Shown here piece by piece: positions 1-11,299 of a stretch of 64,000 nucleotides of DNA. The first letter of the stretch is position 1; each line of letters begins with the position of its first letter. The notes beneath the pieces were generated by a model, which had not been told where the DNA came from, did no database searches, and was given only the letters and a program-made list of their open reading frames with translations. Origin of the DNA: Protopterus annectens (lineage: Eukaryota; Chordata; Ceratodontiformes; Protopteridae); the NCBI RefSeq assembly GCF_019279795.1, contig NC_056744.1:905317017-905381016 (forward strand). The letters run 5' to 3'. A program made the position numbers and the translations under genes.

Positions 1-872
1 TTGCTCCAAATGATGTCAACATCCTACAAGAGTCTTAAATGACTGGTGCCAAAGTCGTGATCTTAAACTCAATTAAACAAAGTATGATCATTCCTTTCAA
101 TAAGAGCAATGTTCCTGCTAACTACCACATCAATAACACCCTATGTACGCACTCACTGGTGAGAGACCTGGGCTCATAGGTTGTCAGAAACCTTATCTTT
201 GACCACCATGTCTCCACATTCTATATTGCTCATCTCACAGGTAAGAGCATTGCCTCCAGAAAAAAAAAAATTATACTCTTCCCTCACCAGGCCAATAATG
301 GAGTACAATGCCCCTTTTGGTATGTACCTTTCCAAGCACCCGCAGCAATTGAAGAGACCACAAAGGCTCCTCACAGCAAAAATTCAAGGTCTTAAGGATT
401 TGTCCTATGAGGACCATCTGAAATCACTGTCACTTTATTCTGTTCCATACAGACTGCTCAGAGGTAATCTCTGCCTTGCACATAAGGCAATCATTGACCC
501 TGCTTTACTGGAAATGCTGCATATCCGCAAGTCAAATGGTATACGGATTACTCTAATTGCCTTAACCTGGTATGTGACATTAATAGAACCTGCTGGAGGG
601 ACAGATTTGTCTCCAAGAGGTTACCATACCTTTGGAACACCCTCCCATTTCATGTCAAGCAAAGCACCTCACTGGTCCTCTTCAAACGCAATCTGGACGA
701 TTGGACAGGTAACCGTAACACCACCCCAGGTGTTCCACCCATGTCCCTCTTGGACAGGAGTGACAGATGCTTATCGTGGAAATAAGGGTAAAACTTGGCT
801 AGGCTTGTAAAAGCCCTAGGGTCATTTGCCTAGTAACCTCCTATGAGAAAACAAGAGTGTTCTAGAAGAGCG
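1..872 (+). mobile_element. CR1-type LINE, 3' end of reverse-transcriptase ORF and 3' UTR
   Basis: This is the C-terminal part of a CR1-clade LINE ORF2, entering from outside the window. The translation is frameshifted but carries the CR1 landmarks in order: a VRDLGS segment near 160, then SLTRPIMEYNAPFG, LKRPQRLLTAKIQGLKDLSY and YRLLRGNLCLAHKAI between about 270 and 490. In CR1 elements this stretch follows the RT domain. The 3' UTR ends with a GGCTAGGCTTGT...CCTAGGG...GCCTAGTA block and a CCTATGA tail. The same tail is present on the copies near 22.6 kb and 53.6 kb. Stops and frame changes show a dead, 5'-incomplete copy. Confidence 0.85.
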
Positions 873-1162
873 CATTTAAACAGCATAGCAATATGAGAAA
901 GTGGGTGTTGCAAAATGATCCCAAGAACTTTGACAAGTTATATATACGTACCACAACGCTAAATCAGTTTTGTCTTGTTTTCGTCTAGTTCAACCAACTG
1001 AGTTATTGGATCAGACCTCAGCACCTTCTAAAAGCTATCAATCCAGGGATCTGACCAGTCAGCTACCCATAATTACCTCTATTACCCAAAATACCTCAGA
1101 GTTTGCCTGCTCATAAATCAAAAAATTATTCAACAATTAGTACAAACAGGCTAGCCTATAAG
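873..1162. other. Unassigned spacer
   Basis: No coding potential or recognisable repeat was seen between the CR1 tail and the SINE. Confidence 0.5.
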
Positions 1163-1345
1163 ATGGCTGGACAGTGCAGTGGTCTGCATAGTTGCCTCAC
1201 AGCGAGAGGTTTTCTGGTTTGATTCTCAGCTGGGGTGCCTTCTGTACAAAGTCTGCATGTTCTCTCTGCGTTGGTGTAGGTTTCCTCCAAGTGCTGCGGT
1301 CTCCTTCCATGCTACAAAACACACACTGGCCTAAGAAATGGCAAT
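1163..1345 (+). mobile_element. tRNA-derived SINE, diverged
   Basis: A tRNA-like head carries an A-box-like TGCAGTGGTCTGCATAG and a B-box-like GGTTTGATTCTC. It is followed by a body with CTGCATGTTCTCTCTGCG and TAGGTTTCCTCCAAGTGCTG. The same body lies on the minus strand at 16828-17148 and more loosely at 42656. The 3' tail is missing or diverged, so the right edge is approximate. Confidence 0.65.
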
Positions 1346-1369
1346 AAAATAAGAAAACAGCAATCAAAG

Positions 1370-1806
1370 GTTGTTCTAGGACAAGTCCCCTGGAGAGGTC
1401 CCCCCATTCAAAAGGAGCACCAGGTGACATTACATATCCAATGTTTGTTAAAGTCCGATTCAACCTTTGGGACAAAGTTACCAAAAACACCTAGGTGGTA
1501 TCAAGGAAGGATATTCCTGAGAATGGTGGAGCCAAAGGAAGTATAGGACCTGGACTGTACATCTAAGCTTGTAGTGACACACAAACATGCGAACAGTAGA
1601 CCAAGCAGCTGCAGTACAAATCTCATCAACAGGAACTGTGCCCATAAAAGCAGTAGAGGTAGCTTTGGCCATTGTAGAGGAAAAAAAAAAAAAAACACTG
1701 TTTTTTTTATGTAAGGACTGTTCCAGCTTTTTTGTTCACAAACATTAGACAAATCAGAAAGCCACCTAGACAGAGTGACTTTTGATGCACTTTGGCCAAC
1801 TTCCAA
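1370..1806 (-). mobile_element. DIRS-like retroelement, 3' end of tyrosine recombinase ORF
   Basis: The minus-strand translation includes VDEICTAAAWSTVRMFVCHY, which matches the end of DIRS tyrosine recombinases. There an EICKAA-W-(x)n-HY motif contains the probable nucleophilic tyrosine. Upstream residues are frameshifted. Downstream is a short non-coding tail running to about 1370. This may be the 3' end of the same decayed DIRS copy whose 5' parts lie at 3801-5300, with an L2 between them, but that link is inferred. Confidence 0.6.
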
Positions 1807-2085
1807 TTTAATTTAGAGAAAACAATACAAAATCTGATCAGATAATTTAAATGTCCTTAGTTCTGTGTAAATAAATTTACTAGATGTTCACAGACAACTT
1901 AGAATTTAAAGTACACTCTGCTTTATTAGAAAATTTTGGGAAGAATACTGGCAGACTGACAAGTCTGGTTAAGGTTGAGCTCGGATGCCTTCTTTAGAAG
2001 GAAATTCATTCTCAAAGATGAGGCTTGCAGTTCTCCTTGCGGAAGTAACACTCATCCAGAAAGATATTTTAAATCCACTATGGCT

Positions 2086-3800
2086 GGGGTGGAAGTTTGA
2101 TAATGTGCGACACATATCTATGTGGGCGGGGTGAATTTAAGAGAGTCAGGTAGGGTTGTGGTATTTAAGTGGGTCACAGACTAATATCCAGTCAATGACA
2201 GAGCTAGAGTCATGAGGTTTATTTGTATACGTGGATGTAGAGTTAAGTTTTGTAAAGCCGTGTAAGCTAATAGATAAAACTAGAGTTTGGTAAGCTGAAG
2301 AATAGCCAATTTATATTTACACCACCAAGGATAATGGATTTCATTTTGTAGGTGTTGAGAGATAAGTAAGAATATTTTCCAGTAAGGGAATGTTGTCCCC
2401 TGGGGGAATATAGACTGCTACTACAGTGACTGTTAAGTATAAGGTTGGCAGTCAGGATTTCAGCAGGTAGAAAGTATAGTTTTAGTTTGTCTAGGGGAGT
2501 GAGAGTAAGGTGATTGGAGTAAGCAATAGCCACACCTCCCCGTTTTTTTCTTTTGGCGGTCAAGTTGTAGTATATTATATCCAGGGGGAGAATATCCCTG
2601 TCTGGAATATGAGGCTGTAACTAAATTTCTGTGAGGGCAATAATGTCTGGGGAGTGATTTGTACCCAGGCATGAAATTCGCTGATCTTAATTAGAACACT
2701 TCTGATATTCATAGAGTAAAAGATATGTTTCTTTAAGAGGAGTTAAGTGTGTTGAATGTGGTGGAGTAGTTATAGGTAGGACAGGAAGAGTTTGGGCTGG
2801 GATTTGGCTGGATATCTCCATTTAGTAATATGTTTTTTCAGAGGATATGGGTGTTAGAGTGAAGGGCAGGAGCAGAGGTACTTTATTTTAGTTTTTGTAA
2901 AGTATGTAGGGTTACAATGAAGTTTGATTTGGGAAGAATGAAGAATGGTGACTGCGGGAGAGGAGACAGTTTATGAAAGAGTGAAGAGTATGTGGGATGC
3001 TATTTGGAGGGGCATGGCTGAGAGACAGGTGTACATACTGTTTTTCATAGAAGGTTAGAAAGTAGAGCAGTAGTAAGGGGAGCAAGTAACTGAAAGTGTG
3101 CATTTTATGGGTCATGTTAGAGTGGTAGAGATGTGTAATGAAGGAAAAGTGACAGATGTTTATCGGAACTGGAAAGATATCTACATGCAAATGCAGTTTG
3201 AAAAAAGATCAGATGATGGTTAGTGAAGAAAGCTTGAAAGGAGGCAGATAAGTAAGTTGGTAGAGCTTTGGGGGCTTGGCTACTTATATTTGTGTGGAGG
3301 TGTGGCTGGTAGTGATTTGAGGGAGAGAGGAAGATGTGGGGTAGAGGGGAGAGGAGATTTCAGGTTGGCTATAAAGGAAATGATGTAGGGGTGGGTGGGA
3401 ATGGGGGCAGAATTAAGCAGGGCTACACCAAAGGCCACAAGTTTAGTGAGGAAAAACAAACGGGAGTCTCTCTGAATAGCAGGTAAGCCCTAGTTTGAAG
3501 GGAAGAGTTTGACATAGGGCAGAGTGTGCAAAAATATAGGCTCTTTTGGTAGCCTTAAGGACTCTAGTGGAGAGTTATGTGATATTGAGGCAGCACGCAA
3601 GTTTTGGCAGTAGGATGAAGGGGTTGGTTATTGCAGCAGGTAGTACTGTAGCAGAGAATGGCAGCGACGAAGAACAGAAAGAAGAGCCGACAAAGACGAG
3701 CTAACAGTGTGCTAGAGGCAGATTATCACGATAAGTACTGGAGGTGAGCTGTAAGCCTAGGAAAGCAGTTAGTGTGAGTACAGTGTACATGCGTCTGTGC
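2086..3800 (-). mobile_element. L2-type LINE, 5' region and endonuclease domain
   Basis: Minus-strand reading gives PPGYNILQLDR and GGVAIAYSNHLTLTPLDKLKL (2267-2672), then VIDWILVCDPLKYHN near 2180. These are parts of the apurinic-type endonuclease domain of L2-clade ORF2. The GGVN-INW stretch near 2310 is the decayed GDFN-DW motif. No RT domain follows, so the element is truncated on its 3' side. Sequence from about 2680 to 3800 is G-rich on the plus strand and resembles the 5' non-coding part of the L2 copies at 23-24 kb and 36-37 kb; the 5' edge is approximate. Confidence 0.65.
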
Positions 3801-4290
3801 TCTTCTATTAGTTGAGGGGGCTTGAGCACCTATAGAAAATGGCAGAAATGCTTAGAATGACATTCTGTTTCAAACTCCAAAACTTAGGATCTGATGAAGA
3901 AAAAATTTGTTGGACAAATCTGATCCGAAGAGGGAAGCCAATACAAAATGGAGTTTTAGTAGCTTTGATAATGTCCAGCACTTTTCTATCGGATCCTAGG
4001 ACGAGGACCCGAGAAAGAGATATTATTTGAAACCCACTGGATCCCACAAGAGATGTTAGGATCCGAAGTAGCTTTTAGTGTTGGTCTTTTTTTGTTCTGT
4101 GCTGAAGAAAGCAACCACAAAACAAAAAAAAAAAAAAAAAATCTGTAAAGGACAAACATCAGATCCACAGGAAAACGGGATCTGGAGAAGTCCTTGAGAC
4201 TTCAGATCAAAGGCATAGGATCTGAAGTCTTCATGTATTAGGGGTGCGAGCCCCTAAGGGAAATGGACCTAGCAGGATACAGAAGGTTCC
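3801..4290 (-). mobile_element. DIRS-like gag fragment (tentative)
   Basis: The stretch is rich in GGATCC/GGATCTGA words, as is the gag region at 14850-15060. Minus-strand reading gives short runs such as LKATSDPNISCG and SFSGPRPRIR. It lies next to a recognisable DIRS 5' end (4641-5300) in the order expected for a minus-strand copy. No conserved gag motif survives, so the call rests on composition and position. Confidence 0.35.
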
Positions 4291-4329
4291 AATGAGAGTT
4301 GCTTCAGCCCACAACTGAAGAGGAACATC

Positions 4330-4580
4330 TGAGCAGAAGAAGGTTCTCTCTCAAATGTAGAAAGTTCAGACTTTTGCTTTATATTTTTGGTCCACTTCTA
4401 ATAAAATTGTCTTCTGGCAATGTAAATCAGAGAGAAGTCAAAAGGGAAATAAAGGCAGAAATTCCAGTTACAGACATACACGTCAGAAAATTCAAACTAA
4501 GGCAAAACATGTTATTCTATCAACTTTCTAAATTAGTAAGAGGAATATTTAAAAGGTATGCAAGCTCAAGTCCGCTATCT
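4330..4580 (-). repeat. Diverged relative of the CATACCTCTCAAC hAT MITE
   Basis: Short blocks match the MITE at 61025-61333 in reverse orientation: TTATATTTTTGGTCCACTTC near 4380 and ATCAACTTTCTAAATTAGTA near 4518. The terminal repeats are not clear, so the borders are approximate. Confidence 0.4.
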
Positions 4581-4640
4581 CTAGTTGACAAAGCTGACAA
4601 CAATCTGCCAGCAACTCATCAAAAACACCACATACACAGA

Positions 4641-5300
4641 CCCTAACAAGGCACGAACAACTGAACTGACTGTGAGCAAGAGTTCGGACAGCCAAGCAGC
4701 AACAGAACATGCAATCAAGGGTTATATAGACAATGGAAAAAAAAAACATGACACTGGCGCCCAATGAAGGATTCCCCAAACAAAAGCCAGGCATATTTTA
4801 GAAACCCCAGCAATGCGGCTGCAGGAAAGAACAGAAACACTCACACACAAGTAGTAAAGAAAACGGAAAAATAAAGCTGAAAAGTGATAATGTCTATACC
4901 TATATGCAACAACACAGTTTAAATATTTTAAATAACCAAAAGGAAAAAGAATAAAACAGCACAAAGGAGAAAGCAGCAGTAGAAGGGAAAAAGGCAACGA
5001 TCCCCCAACTCCTGCAAAAACTACTGAGGGAGGGAGAATGAATGTATTAGGCAAGACTTAACACGTAATGAAAATAGTAACTTAGCTCTGAAAATTTCAC
5101 GGTAACTCGAGACTGAAGGAATCTATATCCAATCGCAATGGCAGCAAACAAGATTGGAGGAATGAGGGACAATGTAGTGCATTATGGGAAGAGGGAGGAG
5201 CTCGAGACTAGAATACAAAAAGTCTTGAAAATGCGGCTGAGCCAGATCAGAGACCCATCAGTGAGAAAGAATGAAAAAGACAACATCAGATCATTATGAT
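4641..5300 (-). mobile_element. DIRS-like element, 5' terminal non-coding region
   Basis: Reverse-complement reading contains CACTGATGGGTCTCTGATCTG near 5250. This matches the 5' terminal block at 38950 (plus strand) and at about 15770 (minus strand). A GAGCTCGAGA word at 5200 matches one at 15700. No ORF is present. It is inferred to be the 5' leader of a decayed DIRS copy. Confidence 0.5.
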
Positions 5301-5950
5301 TAAGGAAAGAAATTCAGTGTGGCTGTTCAGCTTTTCCCCACATCCTTTCAAAATATTACCCAACCTAGCCAGGATAGTGCAGTAACTCAATTAAGCTGGG
5401 GGATCTGATAAGCCTTTTACAGCATTTCCCAACCTTTTGATCCAGTGGTGGCCTGAATTAAAAATCAAAACTAAGATAAGGATTCATTTTTTCCTTCCCT
5501 TTCCAGTTTTATGCTCAAAGCTGAAAAAAGGAAATATTAGCACACAAACTTACATGCCTAATGTTTTAAAGGCTACACAAATGGGAAGGCTGCCTGCTTC
5601 TCTACCACCACCACCCCCCCCCGAAAAAAAAAAAGGTGACAGTCACTGTCTGTACATCCCACTGCAGTTTGACTGGGAATGAAGCGGATGTTCAAATGGC
5701 CAGTCATATATTTCAAATGCATGCTAATGTATATGTATGACAGCAGTTCTCTTCACCTCTACCCCCTCCAACGTCAACCTGTTTATGTAACTAATGTAAA
5801 ATTGTGAATAGACACACAAAAAGGGAGGGGCATGTAGACATCACATCAGCAATGTGAAGTTGATTTCTCACACACTCTTCCTGACAAAACACCACAGATG
5901 GAATGTGTAAAGCCCATGTTTGTGATAGCAAGTGAAAAATTATGGCCAAC
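5301..5950. other. Unassigned, C- and A-runs
   Basis: A poly-C run with flanking poly-A lies near 5610-5635. A fragment CATTTCCCAACCTTTTGAT at 5424 resembles hAT-type ends, but no partner end was found. Nothing else was recognised. Confidence 0.4.
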
Positions 5951-6290
5951 TTGTTTGTTTATTTTATTTGTAGTTGGTTTACCAGGATAGTCCATTGGGC
6001 CAATATGAACCCGTTTTCAATGGAGTCCTGGGGAGAAAAGCTCCAGAAAGAAGGGTTACAATATGTGCTACAATGTTTACAAAATTATGCAGTTAGAGCA
6101 TCAAATATTAACAAATTATGCAGTGTGAGCATGAGACAATATTTACAAGTTATGCAGTTTGAGCATCAAACTGGTGGTGAAACAATACAGAAAATACAGA
6201 AGTATATATTGCATTATTTACAAGATTATGCAGTTAGAGAATACCATTCAGAAGACAGTTACAGACAATTATAGATGATATAGACTAGAA
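5951..6290 (-). mobile_element. L2-type LINE, 3' UTR fragment with internal repeats
   Basis: Plus-strand order is a T/A-rich tail (TTTATTTTATTTG), then TGGTTTACCAGGATAGTCC, then GGAGAAAAGCTCC. This is the reverse of the L2 3' end also seen at 18318 and 32950. The remainder is a degenerate tandem repeat. No coding part remains. Confidence 0.65.
6073..6245. repeat. Degenerate tandem repeat inside the L2 3' UTR
   Basis: At least four copies of a motif like TTACAAATTATGCAGTTAGA recur at uneven spacing of about 35-100 bases. Confidence 0.6.
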
Positions 6291-7530
6291 ACTGGAAAAC
6301 ATTTCTGAAAAAATACTGAGAAGTCCTTACTTGTGAGGCAGAAGCAAGCATGTTGTTGGAAAAGAGGGAGAGGAGGTTGTTAATCTAATACACTGCAACC
6401 ACACCCCACACACACAGCCACGGCAGTTCCGATGAAAGAAAGGCTAGCCATATTGTTAATCTTACACTGCAGTCTCCTCCAAAATTCACAAACACACACA
6501 ATGTCACAGCAATACTAGTTTTACATCAATTTCAGCAAACAGCAATACATTGTACGACACTAGTACTGCCAAACTAGACTGCTGTTTGGAAGTCATCAGG
6601 AGTAATGTATACCTCTGTCCCCCATTTTGCATCATATTTTTGCCCCATCACTCATAAAAACTTTGATTTGCTGGTAAATCATTCAGGATTAGTCAATAAT
6701 ACTGTTTCACACTTATTATCCAAAAAATGCACATTAATACAGAACACTATTCTCCTAACTTGAATTGGAGTAATACACGTGATGGAAATTTTGAGCCCTT
6801 TTCTGCCATTCTTTTTTGACACTGTCCAGAGTTCTTGAGCAAATAATTTGAGAGTTACATCAAGTACCCTGCCAGTATTTATAAAACTATCCTTGAATAT
6901 TTAAAGCATCTGCTCTTAAATTCCTAGTCAAGCAGCAAGCTCGGTCGCTCTGGGCTGCTGATGTCCAGTACTTACCTCACTCATGTTCCTTCACAGTTTA
7001 CTGGGTTTATACTAACAGGGTCATATCACAACTCTCGTTTAGGATAAAGCACACAAATCTAGTTGCAGCTTTTGTGGGCCAGCCCCATATAAAAGGATTA
7101 TTAGGGGGTCCCCCACAGCCACATGTGCCTAATGCTGGATATGAAGTTAGCTTTAGTGACTAGAATAACCACCATCAGGATTTAACCAAGTCAAAGACAG
7201 TGTCGGTGGTAAAACATTTAATGAAATTATGTAGCTTCTGACTTGACAAAACACCATTACTATAACCGGAATTATCTTTAAATTTTGAGAGAGAGAAGAG
7301 ATGGCGCCAATCCTTCCGATTCTTCATCCTAAGTTATTTCTACCCACCTGGTTTATTAGTTGCACAAAACAGTTAGATTTATCAAACCAACAAAACAAAT
7401 ACAACAAAATATCAAAATAAGATAACCTGCTGTGGTTGGACCAGGGCCTCTGCCAGCAACTGCAGATGTTCACTGGTGCCCAATACCAGCCATGAGAAGA
7501 TATGCTCCCCAGTTAGAATAGCTTAAGAAG
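6291..7530. other. Unassigned intergenic or intronic DNA
   Basis: No ORF, RNA gene or recognisable repeat was seen in this stretch of about 1.2 kb. Confidence 0.4.
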
Positions 7531-7985
7531 AGAACCTGCCCATACAACTACTGGTTTTAAGATACCCTCTTATAGCAATCTTGGGAACAAAGGAAAGATT
7601 AGTCCCAACTTTGAGGAAAACTAAGTATGGCAGGCTAGAGGACAAAACCTGTAACTCTAAAACCCTTGTAGCAGAGGTAACTGCCACCAGCAAAAGATTT
7701 CCAGGATAGATACGTTAGCTGTCCTGATGATGCTGGCTCAAATGTGGTACTTGGCAGTGTGCAACACAAAGTTGCTGTCTAGGAAAGTAGTGTTGTGCAA
7801 AATCTAACCATAACAGTAGAGGTCCTTCCCTGTACCGCTGCAGCTATGGAATTCCCCAGTCATGGAAGCCCATCGTCCAGCCAGTCCACCAAAGCCTACC
7901 ATTGCTTTAAGGTACACTGAGCATCACCTAAATGCTCCTCGTGTAGCATTAGGGCATAAAGGTGACATTCACGCGGACCATCCTC
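7531..7985 (-). mobile_element. DIRS-like tyrosine recombinase fragment (second copy)
   Basis: Minus-strand reading gives SATRVLELQVLSS followed by KVGTNLSFVPKIA. This parallels the SVRRVSELQAL...LRPNPSFLPKV segment of DIRS recombinases, where the arginine is catalytic. The same segment occurs again at 8760-8860 in the adjacent copy. This is therefore either a second truncated DIRS copy or a duplication. Upstream sequence to 7985 is diverged. Confidence 0.5.
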
Positions 7986-8168
7986 AGAACTGATTGCCCC
8001 AGTAGGAACAGCAGTCTAAGGTAAACCAAAGAGAACTTGCACATCCAGGAAAGGGGGGGGGGGAGACTAATGGGGTGGAGGGAGTGAATACTGCAGCAAT
8101 GAAGGCAAGGACATCCACAGTCATGGTAAGATTGATTTTACACAACTGTACTATGTCCTTACATTCAC

Positions 8169-8249
8169 CTCTGCAGTATTCATAACTTATGGGAGAATAC
8201 CAAAGCTCTGCAGTATTCATAATTCATAACTTATGGGAAAGTACCAAAG
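8169..8249. repeat. Tandem duplication of about 37-44 bp
   Basis: Units 8169-8205 and 8206-8249 share CTCTGCAGTATTCATAA, CTTATGGGA and TACCAAAG. The second unit has an extra ATTCATAA. Confidence 0.8.
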
Positions 8250-8348
8250 CTCAAGAAGAAACTTGGGAAGAGGAAGCAGTATTCGAGCACTCTAAGAAGC
8301 CATGAAGAATGGCATTAGCAAAACCTGCTCTAGCTCTGGAGATAACAT

Positions 8349-9270
8349 CTAGCTTCTGGTGTTTGGTAAAGTATGTACAGAAATCCAGGTAGCCATTTCT
8401 AGAATGGAATTAGTGTCAGAGCCCTTGAAAAAAGCACCAGAAGAAGCCACAGCTCCAGTAGAATGAGCCTTTACAAAAGGAAGGCTCTCGCCATAAAAAA
8501 AAAAAAAAGAAAAAAAAAAGTGTAACCGAAAGAAATAGCCTTTGAAATCCAAGTAGAAACAGTTTGCTTGGAAACAGGCAATCCTAAAGACCTAGGATGA
8601 AAGGAAGCTGATCAGATTTTCTGACAGCTTTAGTCTTATCCAAATAAAATCTGAGCTGTCTATGCACGTCCAAGGTATGCAGCACCCTCTCACTGGCAGA
8701 TTGCAGGGACGGGAAAAAAGTAGGCAAATTAATAGACCAATTAAGTGACAAGTCATTAACCACCTTGGGCATAAAAGAATGATTAGTATGCAATGACACC
8801 CTGTCCTCATGAAATATCAGAACAGGTGGACAAGCTATAAGGGCTTGCAACTCAGACACTCATCTGGCAGAACAGCCAACCAAAGAACTGTCTTCCAAGA
8901 ACAATGTTGCAAGGAAGCTGAAACAGCAAGCTCAAAAGGAGCCCGATTTCTCCAGAATGAAATTAAGATCCCAAGGAGGAGGAACAGGCTTCCTGGGAGG
9001 TCTAATATTAAAGGACACCTTTATGAAATTGCTCATCCTCAAATCTAGAAGCTAATGAGAAGTTAAAGGCAGAAAGAGCAGATAAGTGGATCTTAATAGA
9101 AGAACCAAACCAGCATTGAGCAACTCACACAAATGACAGAACCAAAGGAACATCCACAGTAAGTAGGGTCCAAGTCGCACGAACAAATAAATAGAAAACC
9201 TCTTCCATTTAGATAAGTAGGATTGCCTAGTAGTAGGTTTCCTGCCCTCCTGCAGGACTTGCAGCACATC
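8349..9270 (-). pseudogene. DIRS-like tyrosine recombinase, broken
   Basis: This is the C-terminal enzyme of the DIRS element, which would integrate a circular DNA intermediate by site-specific recombination. The N-terminal core-binding part reads TTRQSYLSKWKRFSIYL at about 9180-9240. Next come ELQALIACPP and FMPKVVNDLSLNW (8750-8860), then LHTLDVHRQLRFYLDKTKA near 8640. The C-terminal box reads AHSTGAVASSGAF near 8450. There the family's HxxR is usually HSTR, and the arginine is glycine here. The terminal WxxxHTL segment follows. Frameshifts separate the blocks, so no intact protein remains. Confidence 0.75.
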
Positions 9271-9287
9271 CTCGGAAAAAAAGGTGT

Positions 9288-11271
9288 CTATGAGGAATCA
9301 AAACCCTGCCACCCACAGTATTTGAAGCATGGAGAGGTAGGATGGAAAAGAGATCCCTTGAATTTTACAAGTAGATCCGTCATGTGAGGGAACTTGTGAG
9401 GATTGCTCTTGGTTAGATGCAGAATTAGAGGGAACCAGTGCTGTTGCGGCCAAAAGGGAATCACCAACAATATGTTGGGGGCATCCTGTGAACCTTGAAC
9501 AGGACTCTCAGAATGAGACGAAGGGGAGGGAATGCATAAAGAAACATCCCTTTCCAAGAAAGTGACAGGGTGTCCACCTTCCATACCCGAGGACCTGGGA
9601 CTCTGGCACAAAACAGAGGAAACTGTCTGTTCAGAGGGGAGGCAGAGATCTACTTGATGAGTACCCCACTTGTGAACAATGCCCAGAAACACACCCCTGT
9701 GAAGCATCTATTTGTGGGATTGAGTGAAGGACCTGCTCAGGGTGTCTGCAACAATGTTCTGATCTGAAGGAACAAACTGCCTGGAGAATCACTTGATACT
9801 TGACAACCCAATCCCATACCAGAACAGCCAGCCAGCCAGCCAAGAAGGCAAGATCTTGTTTGCCCCATTTGTTGACAAACCACATTAAATGTGGTATTGT
9901 CTGTGAACCCCTTTTCTGTCCGGGGCCTCAAGGTAATGAAAGACCTGAACAACATGCATAAGAGCTCTAATCTCTTTGACGATGTGCTCCTTCTGCTGAC
10001 GAGGCGACCACATTCCCTGAACCTTCAGGGAGCCAAACGTTGCTCCCCATCCCCCATCTGAAGCATCTGAACAGATCCTGAGAGGGAAGAGGAGGATGAA
10101 AAGGGAGCCCTGGATTCAGAGACAACTGCTGAATCCACCACAGAAGTTCCTTCTTGGGACAAGGGAGAAAAGAGAACTGTAAAAAGTCTACAGGACACAC
10201 ATTTTGAAGCCACACCAACTTCAGAAACCACTGGAACTTCCTCATGTAAAATTCGGCCAGAGGGAGCATTGGAATGGTGGAAGCCATGAACCCCAGAGCT
10301 CTCAGAAATTCCCCGACTGTAATGAAGGCAAAGGGAAGAAGAGTTTGAAAGTAAGAAATGAGAGTCAAGGACTATGGAAGCATTGGCAACATCCAAATCC
10401 TGCAGCCCAGAAAGACAAAATCCTGAGGAGGAGTCGAGGATGACTTTTTGAAGTTAATCGTGAACCCTGGGCTCTGAAGAAGAAAAATGGTAAAACAGTT
10501 TGCAAAAGGACCTCTGGAGAGAATGCGTTAAAATCAGCAGGTTGTCCAAGTAAGGAAATATCTGGATCCCTTGAAGCCTGCAAAAAGCAATCACAGGAGC
10601 GAGTCATTTGGTAAACACACTTGGGGCAGTAGAAAAGCCAAATGGCAAAACAGAGCTGAAAATGCCACGAACAGAGAAACGCAAAAACTTCCTGAAAAGA
10701 GGATGGATTGGAATACGGAGATAAGAATCCTTGAGATCCAGAGACACCAGAAAGACCTGAAGGAGCAAAAGAGAAAACAGGGTCTGAAGGGACAACATCT
10801 GAAAGGAAGGCACCTTCAGAAAGTGTTAAAATGAGAGGTGTCTAGAACCAATTCTCCAAGTACCCTCTTTTCTGGGCACTAGAAGCCTTCTTGAATAAAA
10901 CCGCTTCCCCCTTGGGGATACAGGCACCTCTTGAATAGTACCCTGAGACAAGAGAATTCTAAGAATCCATGGGAAAAAGGAAGTTGCTCCCGAGGAGGCT
11001 GAGGAATGCCCATAAAAGGAGGATGGGAAATCCTCACCACGAAGTACCCCTGACAAATTACTGACAGAACCAAGAATCCTGGGTGATTCAAAGCCAAATA
11101 GGGAAAAAAAAAAAAAAAAAGAGAAAGAGGAATGTGTCTGAGAACAGGTGGATAGTCAGACAGCACCTGGTTTGTCAGGAAAGGAAGGCTTTTGAATCCC
11201 TGCAGTCTAAGTGGCCTTAGCAGTACCACCCTTTTTACCTTTAGCAGGAGGGCAAGATTACCTACAAACAA
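9288..11271 (-). pseudogene. DIRS-like reverse transcriptase-RNase H, broken
   Basis: This is the polymerase of the minus-strand DIRS element. In protein order it has RLLVPRKEGTWRI (near 10900), VSLDLKDSYLRIPIHP (near 10740), SVLPFGFSTAPSVFTK (10604-10660) and a degraded YLDD box. The catalytic box at 10541-10552 reads YLDN, so one active-site aspartate is lost. RNase H follows with a MWFVNKWGKQDL segment near 9870 and a KNxxPL-type tail reading into DAPNILLVIPFWPQQHWFP near 9450. That tail is conserved in the plus-strand piece at 13.9 kb. Several frameshifts and a poly-A run at 11102-11120 break the frame. Confidence 0.8.
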
Positions 11272-11299
11272 AGGCTGGCTTAGAAGAGTAGTTTCGCTG

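Noticed and set aside
4755..4764. TGGCGCCCAA, like a lysine-tRNA primer-binding site of LTR retroelements
   Set aside because: No LTR, gag or pol is recognisable around it, and it lies in the DIRS 5' leader; ten bases can occur by chance.
5416..5470. CATTTCCCAACCTTTTGAT, like the end of some hAT elements
   Set aside because: No opposite end or target-site duplication was found.
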